This document shows, piece after piece, positions 7,930 to 11,482 of a DNA stretch of 11,482 nucleotides (positions are counted from its first letter, which is position 1; the number at the start of each line of letters is the position of its first letter). The position numbers and the translations under genes were made by a program. The notes under the pieces are model-generated. The model was given only the letters and a program-made list of their open reading frames with translations, was not told where the DNA came from and did no database searches. This DNA comes from Bacteroidota bacterium (GTDB lineage: Bacteria > Bacteroidota > Bacteroidia > Flavobacteriales_F > PHOS-HE28). The stretch is from positions 1 to 11,482 of the forward strand of contig JAEZDL010000013.1 of assembly GCA_023418095.1 (NCBI GenBank), read 5' to 3'.

Positions 7930-8688
7930 TCAATACCAATCGCCCTTCCTTACTTCGATCGCAGCGTTGCCGGCCTTTACGAGCTGCTCGAACCTGGCGA
8001 TATCGCTGAACCCTTCCTGGCCGCGGTAGTGATAGGGATAGACCACTTTCGGTTTGAATTCCAACACCGCGCTCGCGGCTTGATCCACATCCATCGTATA
8101 AGGCAGGTTCATGCATACGAATGCCACATCGATCCCTTTCAATGCGCGCATCTCCGGAATGTCCTCGGTGTCGCCCGATATGTAGATCCGTTGTTCGCCC
8201 ATCTGCAGCACATAACCGTTCCCGCGGCCTTTCGGGTGGCGTGAACCATCCTCTTCCGGCAGGTTATACATCGGGATCGCATCGATCCGGATCCCGATCT
8301 TGCCCGTGCTTTCGCCGTTGCGCAACGTATCCGTTAGCGCGCGCAGATCGGCGGGAAGAAGTTCGATCACCGCCGGCGGAGCGATGATCCTGCCTTTGGA
8401 TAGATCCAATGCACGCAACGTAAGAGTATCAAGATGATCGCCGTGGATATCCGTGATCAGGATCAGATCGGGTGCGGGCATGCCGTTGTAACGTTGCACG
8501 CTATCGTGCGGATCCACATAGATCGAATACTGCTCCCATTGAAGCACCAGCGAGGAATGGTGGATCGGATGAACGATCACACCTTCATTGTCGCTCTCCG
8601 ATCCAGGTTCCGGTGCGGGTTTCTGTTCAGGCATTTCAGGCGCTGATGCGCATGCTACGCACAACAGCAATAGGAATAATGATCGCAT
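7930..8688 (-). CDS. Exported metallo-beta-lactamase-fold hydrolase, UlaG-like
   Basis: The protein has 252 residues. Residues 1-13 (MRSLFLLLLCVAC) look like a lipoprotein signal with C13 as the likely lipidated residue, though position -3 is an unusual cysteine. Fold motifs: IHHSS (42-46), the metal motif TDIHGDHLD (79-87), GDT (172-174) and YPYHY with H220. The usual H-x-H-x-D-H is D80-x-H82-x-D84-H85, so the first histidine is replaced by aspartate. Related metal-dependent hydrolases act on varied substrates, so the substrate is unknown. The start lies 12 bases after the DUF488 stop, so the two genes are probably cotranscribed. Nothing suggests beta-lactam resistance. Confidence 0.88.
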   Translation of the reverse strand: MRSLFLLLLCVACASAPEMPEQKPAPEPGSESDNEGVIVHPIHHSSLVLQWEQYSIYVDPHDSVQRYNGMPAPDLILITDIHGDHLDTLTLRALDLSKGRIIAPPAVIELLPADLRALTDTLRNGESTGKIGIRIDAIPMYNLPEEDGSRHPKGRGNGYVLQMGEQRIYISGDTEDIPEMRALKGIDVAFVCMNLPYTMDVDQAASAVLEFKPKVVYPYHYRGQEGFSDIARFEQLVKAGNAAIEVRKGDWY

Positions 8689-8700
8689 CGATCGAAAGTA

Positions 8701-9231
8701 CTATCGATCCGAAGCCTTCGAGTAGACCAGTTCACCGTTCACGATGCGCGCTGGTTTCGTGTAGGGATGTTCCTCACTTTTGTTCACAGCCATGATGTGC
8801 TGCACATCCCAGCCTTTCGACTTCAACAGATCGCTCATGAGCGATCGGTGGCAGCGCCACCACACGGCTTCGGAGCACATATAGGCCACGCGCTTTTCAG
8901 CGGCGAGCTCCTCCAATTCATGCATCGCCGCCTGGAATTCCGGCGAGGCCATGTGATCGGCATAACCGCGGAATTGCGCCATGCGCCAGCCATCGTTCGG
9001 CGAATCGGGCAGGGGAGGTCTTCTTCCGCCCAGATCCTCCATGTGCACATGGCCGATCCCTGCTTCAGCAAGTGAACTCCGCAACGGTTCCACATTGAAT
9101 TGCGGGTAACGCCTCGATCCGGGGAAGCGGCGCACATCGGCCACGATCTCGATGTTGAAGGAACGCAACATCTCCAGGAAGGTGCCGATCGGATGGGTGG
9201 AGTGGCCGATCGTCCACACCTTGTTGCTCAC
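8701..9231 (-). CDS. DUF488 family protein
   Basis: The 176-residue protein carries all the family landmarks in order: TIGHST (7-12), DVRRFPGSRRYPQFN (32-46), LGGRR (67-71), FRGYADHM (87-94), CSE (119-121) and WWRCHRS (124-130). These fit a complete domain of usual length. DUF488 proteins are widespread, cytoplasmic and of unknown biochemical function; the invariant Cys and His residues suggest a catalytic or metal site, which is inference. The start codon is GTG at 9231, overlapping the upstream lipoprotein stop in GTGA, a sign of translational coupling. There is no signal peptide, unlike its two operon neighbours. Confidence 0.9.
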   Translation of the reverse strand: MSNKVWTIGHSTHPIGTFLEMLRSFNIEIVADVRRFPGSRRYPQFNVEPLRSSLAEAGIGHVHMEDLGGRRPPLPDSPNDGWRMAQFRGYADHMASPEFQAAMHELEELAAEKRVAYMCSEAVWWRCHRSLMSDLLKSKGWDVQHIMAVNKSEEHPYTKPARIVNGELVYSKASDR

Positions 9232-9635
9232 GGGATGTGTTTGGTGAACCTGGCTTTTTCCAACGGCTTGCGATCGGGATCGAGCATCACCAGGTCACCG
9301 TTGGAGTAACGCACGAAATAGGCATGCTCGCTCTCGGGCCGATCGTGGTTCAGTATGTACAGCGTGGCGTTCGCATCGTCGCCGAAGCCGCGCTCGGTGT
9401 TCAGTTCGCCCTCGGTGATCTCATCATCCAGCTTCAACCTGTAACGCGTATAGTTCAGGTGTTCGAACACAACTTCGGTGCCTTTCACAAAACCCGAATA
9501 CGATTCCGTAGGCAGGTCCCAAATGGAATTCTTCTCCGGCGGCTGAACGATGTGTTCCCTTCTCTCGGCGCGTTCTTCAGGCGTGCAGCCGGCAAGCAGT
9601 ACGATCGATGTGAACAATAGCAGATGGAGCTTCAT
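9228..9635 (-). CDS. Small lipoprotein of unknown function
   Basis: The 135-residue protein begins MKLHLLLFTSIVLLAGC, with a clean lipobox LAGC and lipidation at C17. An upstream in-frame ATG exists at 9788, but the sequence between has no protein character and would bury the signal peptide, so the start at 9635 is chosen. The mature part is highly charged, with the stretches GELNTERGFGDDANATLYIL and YFVRYSNGDLVMLDPDRKPL. Its second half faintly recalls NlpE-type copper-response lipoproteins, but the cysteine pair of that family is absent, so no assignment is made. Its stop overlaps the DUF488 start by four bases. It is the first confident gene of the three-gene operon. Confidence 0.8.
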   Translation of the reverse strand: MKLHLLLFTSIVLLAGCTPEERAERREHIVQPPEKNSIWDLPTESYSGFVKGTEVVFEHLNYTRYRLKLDDEITEGELNTERGFGDDANATLYILNHDRPESEHAYFVRYSNGDLVMLDPDRKPLEKARFTKHIP

Positions 9636-9664
9636 AAGATGAAGTGGAAGAATTGATCCGCGCG

Positions 9665-9672
9665 CAAAATTA
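9665..9672 (-). promoter_or_regulatory. Bacteroidota -7 promoter box before the lipoprotein operon
   Basis: The minus strand reads TAATTTTG, an exact match to the Bacteroidota -7 consensus TAnnTTTG. It lies 29 bases upstream of the lipoprotein ATG, giving a leader of about 20 bases. No clear -33 TTG is visible at the expected distance, so confidence is limited. It is the only exact match I saw in front of a gene here. Confidence 0.45.
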
Positions 9673-9711
9673 CCCACGCCGGAAGGCGATCGGCCTGCGG
9701 TCGGATCCGGG

Positions 9712-9978
9712 CTATTTCTCCTCCTGAAGGAAGGCGAGACTCTCGCTGGGACCAAGTGTATGCAGGTGCATTTCACCCGCACCATCATACCATTGTATGC
9801 TCAGGCTTCGTATGCGGCCCATGCGGCTGCGCCTGCTGGCGATGATCGGTTCGGGCAGGCCCAACGGCCGCTTCAATGCACGTGCAGCGCGAGGTCTCCT
9901 CTTTGCAGGAATGTTGCTTTGCGCTCCCATTGCACCAATGTAGCACGGTGGAATGGTCCCTCGTCGGATAGTGTGCAT
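9712..9978 (-). CDS. Possible small basic protein, unknown
   Basis: The frame gives 88 residues from ATG 9978 (MHTIRRG) or 72 from ATG 9930 (MGAQSN). I list the longer one because an A-rich run (ATACAAAAG) directly precedes that ATG. The first half is rich in Arg, Lys and Pro (AKRRPRAARALKRPLGLPEP), and the C-terminus is different in character (SIQWYDGAGEMHLHTLGPSE). There is no signal peptide or membrane segment. The gene would precede the lipoprotein gene by 76 bases on the same strand. No family is recognised, and it could be a chance frame. Confidence 0.35.
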   Translation of the reverse strand: MHTIRRGTIPPCYIGAMGAQSNIPAKRRPRAARALKRPLGLPEPIIASRRSRMGRIRSLSIQWYDGAGEMHLHTLGPSESLAFLQEEK

Positions 9979-10102
9979 CTTTTGTATCACAAATTTGGAA
10001 ACCTTAAGGATCGCGGCGATCGGTATGGCAGTTGCCGTCCACGCATTGATGCCGTTCATCGCTTTCCCACATCCGTTCACCGATCCCCCATTATCAAAGT
10101 AG

Positions 10103-10336
10103 ATGGAACTCGACCTGGTCCAATGGCCCGCGATGGTGGTGAGCATTCTTGCCGCATGGCTCGTCGCATCTTCTTCCCAAAAGCGAAGGAAGATCGGTTT
10201 CTGGACCTTCCTGTTGAGCAATGTGCTTTGGGTGATCTGGGGTTACGATGCCGGCGCACATGCGCTGATCGGGCTGCAGGTAGGCCTCGCGATCATGAAT
10301 ATCCGCGGCACCCAGCGCAACACGAGCGATCGGTAG
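10103..10336 (+). CDS. Small three-helix membrane protein
   Basis: The 77-residue protein has three hydrophobic segments at about 8-22, 31-48 and 50-67, with a basic cytoplasmic-type loop SQKRRK between the first two and a polar tail NTSDR. The segment FLLSNVLWVIWG, followed by ALIGLQVGLAIMNIRG, is the conserved core of a family of tiny inner-membrane proteins I have seen in many bacteria, of unknown function. The three-helix layout recalls PnuC or SemiSWEET-like half transporters, but that is only a resemblance. It is the first gene of the rightward unit, 15 bases before the outer-membrane protein gene. Confidence 0.8.
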   Translation: MELDLVQWPAMVVSILAAWLVASSSQKRRKIGFWTFLLSNVLWVIWGYDAGAHALIGLQVGLAIMNIRGTQRNTSDR

Positions 10337-10351
10337 TCTATCTTTCCCTCG

Positions 10352-10924
10352 ATGATGAGGGCGATCGTTCTCCTGCTCTTCCCATTCACTTTCACTGCTT
10401 CGGCGCAGCAGGCAGAGCACTGGCGGCACTCGTTGCGGTTGGGGATCGGCGCGGTGTTCATCACCAGCGGCGATCACTTCGGCCTTGGCAATTATGGCGA
10501 GTACGCGCACTCGTTCAATGAACATCTTGCCATCGCATCGCGGATCATGAGCGTTACGGCCAATGAGCGCTTCGGTCACGAGGAATTCAACGTGGGTATT
10601 CTCGGTGGATCGATCGCTGCACGGTTCACACCTTTCCCGGGATCCTACCCGGGTTTCAAGCTGGATCTTGGTCCCACGTTCCAACGCTTGAAGTCCACGA
10701 AAACATCAAGCGGATCGATAGGCGGAACGCCATGGACGATCACCGATCGTGTACGGAATGAAAGGGAGACCTACTTCGGCGCGCTCGGTTCGCTCAGCTT
10801 CGGCATCCTGCAGGGTGAAAGGCTGGGTGCGGGCCTGCGTTTGGAGATGATCACGAGTTTCAGGGATCGATCCATCAACAGCGAAATGCTGCACGCGGGA
10901 ATATTTCTGAGCGTGGGATTCTGA
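10352..10924 (+). CDS. Small outer-membrane beta-barrel-like protein
   Basis: The protein has 190 residues from the first of two adjacent ATGs. It has a signal peptide (MRAIVLLLFPFTFTASAQQ, cleavage near residue 18). The mature part alternates hydrophobic and polar residues with many Gly and aromatic positions (LRLGIGAVF, SIAARFTPF, YFGALGSLSFGIL) and ends in GIFLSVGF with a terminal Phe, as outer-membrane barrels do. About eight strands would fit the length. No specific family is recognised. It follows the small membrane protein gene closely and shares its strand, so cotranscription is likely; the partner's role is not revealed by this. Confidence 0.75.
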   Translation: MMRAIVLLLFPFTFTASAQQAEHWRHSLRLGIGAVFITSGDHFGLGNYGEYAHSFNEHLAIASRIMSVTANERFGHEEFNVGILGGSIAARFTPFPGSYPGFKLDLGPTFQRLKSTKTSSGSIGGTPWTITDRVRNERETYFGALGSLSFGILQGERLGAGLRLEMITSFRDRSINSEMLHAGIFLSVGF

Positions 10925-11014
10925 TCCGATCAGAACTCCGCACCGACCGTAGTGATTAAAATTAATTTCAATTCCTGGCGGATCGGTCTACATTCGATCG
11001 GAATACCATTCATC

Positions 11015-11380
11015 ATGATCAGATCCATCTCTCCAATTCTCGCATTGTTCTTTTCGATCACGACCGCTGCGCAACAGCCCGGAGATCTGGATAGCACTTT
11101 TGCGGTGAATGGGAAGTTGGTATTGATGGAGGATACAGGCACTGTTGCCGAGATCGCATCACTGGCGGATGGCAAGATGCTTTTGATGGTCTTCGATGGA
11201 AGCACTACGAAGATCCTTCGCCGGAATTATGATGGATCACCGGACACGACGTTCGCTTCTTCGGGTGTGCTCACGATCCCATGGATCGCACGGCGAATGC
11301 TCGTGGATGCCAATGAGCGGATCTATGTGATCGGAAATGCAGTGGTGGATGGAATAAGGGCACCTCTAAGAACCGCATGA
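11015..11380 (+). pseudogene. Truncated delta-60 repeat (beta-propeller) protein
   Basis: The 121-residue frame starts MIRSISPILALFFSITTAA, a good signal peptide, so the ATG at 11015 is preferred over an upstream GTG at 10952. After QQ come the delta-60 landmarks GDLDSTFAVNGKL, LADGKMLLMVFDG, then NYDGSPDTTFASSGV and VDANERIYVIGN. Delta-60 repeats of about 55 residues normally occur in many copies forming a beta-propeller, in Bacteroidota usually followed by a T9SS sorting domain. Here the frame ends abruptly (APLRTA, stop) within the second repeat. Neither other forward frame resumes a recognisable repeat before the window edge. A decayed or deleted gene is most likely; a sequencing error or a genuine mini-protein is possible. 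Confidence 0.7.
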
Positions 11381-11436
11381 GGGAGCTTTGATGGTTCTGG
11401 TGCATTCATCCTTCATGTACATATAGTTCGATCAGC

Positions 11437-11454
11437 GGCCTTTTGGGCCTTTTT
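11437..11454 (+). terminator. Weak hairpin followed by a T-run
   Basis: GGCC (11437-11440) can pair with GGCC (11446-11449) around TTTTG, followed by five T residues. The stem is only 4 bp, so it is a weak intrinsic terminator at best. Its position, 57 bases after the truncated delta-60 frame, suits the end of the rightward unit. Confidence 0.4.
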
Positions 11455-11482
11455 CGGGTGTTTTCGATCCGATCGGTCACAC

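Noticed and set aside
7805..8116. Minus-strand frame running into the leader of the giant gene
   Set aside because: It overlaps the 3' part of the MBL-fold gene in a different frame and shows no protein character.
9760..10521. A 253-codon plus-strand frame
   Set aside because: It overlaps two convincing plus-strand genes in another frame and the lead-in region. Its translation is rich in Arg, His and Cys without order, as out-of-frame translations are.
10094..10684. A 196-codon minus-strand frame
   Set aside because: It is antisense to the membrane protein and outer-membrane protein genes, both of which have signal or membrane features in their own frames.
11365..11400. Possible intron or mobile-element boundary at the truncated delta-60 gene
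   Set aside because: The short AGAACC / GGTTCT pair recalls structures near group II intron ends, but there is no reverse transcriptase, no further intron structure and no terminal repeat in the remaining 100 bases.
1..11482. CRISPR array, tRNA, rRNA, transposase, toxin-antitoxin or defence genes
   Set aside because: No regularly spaced direct repeats, cloverleaf sequences, or motifs of these families were seen on either strand.

Overview
The window looks like chromosomal DNA of a Bacteroidota bacterium, most likely a Flavobacteriales-type lineage of unusually balanced base composition (roughly half G+C by eye). The evidence is a giant surface protein built from GEVED, CUB-like, fibronectin III-like and Ig-like blocks, typical of type IX secretion (T9SS) cargo in this phylum. 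Other signs are a delta-60 repeat protein remnant, a small outer-membrane beta-barrel, weak Shine-Dalgarno sequences, and one exact match to the Bacteroidota -7 promoter consensus TAnnTTTG.

Bases 1-7567 are a single uninterrupted reading frame on the minus strand. It encodes at least 2522 residues and runs off the left edge. I followed its codons through the window and found no stop. It starts with a signal peptide and then strings together about 15 beta-rich adhesion-type modules. Several modules are internal duplications: a tandem Ig-like + GEVED pair, three exactly 84-residue modules, three NDxC domains and two close CUB-like domains. At the left edge it enters a C-terminal module (VRHRNHLGVM ... 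MWGGN) familiar from Bacteroidota secreted proteins, so only a short C-terminal piece should be missing.

Bases 7568-7929 are a gene-free leader with several inverted repeats and a possible promoter. Bases 7930-9635 hold a tight minus-strand operon: a small lipoprotein, a DUF488 protein whose GTG start overlaps the lipoprotein stop, and an exported metallo-beta-lactamase-fold protein. A possible small basic protein lies just upstream. From 10103 transcription diverges to the right: a 77-residue three-helix membrane protein, a 190-residue outer-membrane protein 15 bases later, and then a delta-60 (beta-propeller) gene that stops after about one and a half repeats and looks truncated.

No mobile element, CRISPR array, tRNA, rRNA or recognisable defence system was found. 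The features most worth following up are the giant modular protein with its uncharacterised 84-residue module, the strong excess of the palindrome CGATCG (about 36 copies by hand count against roughly 3 expected), and the truncated delta-60 gene.
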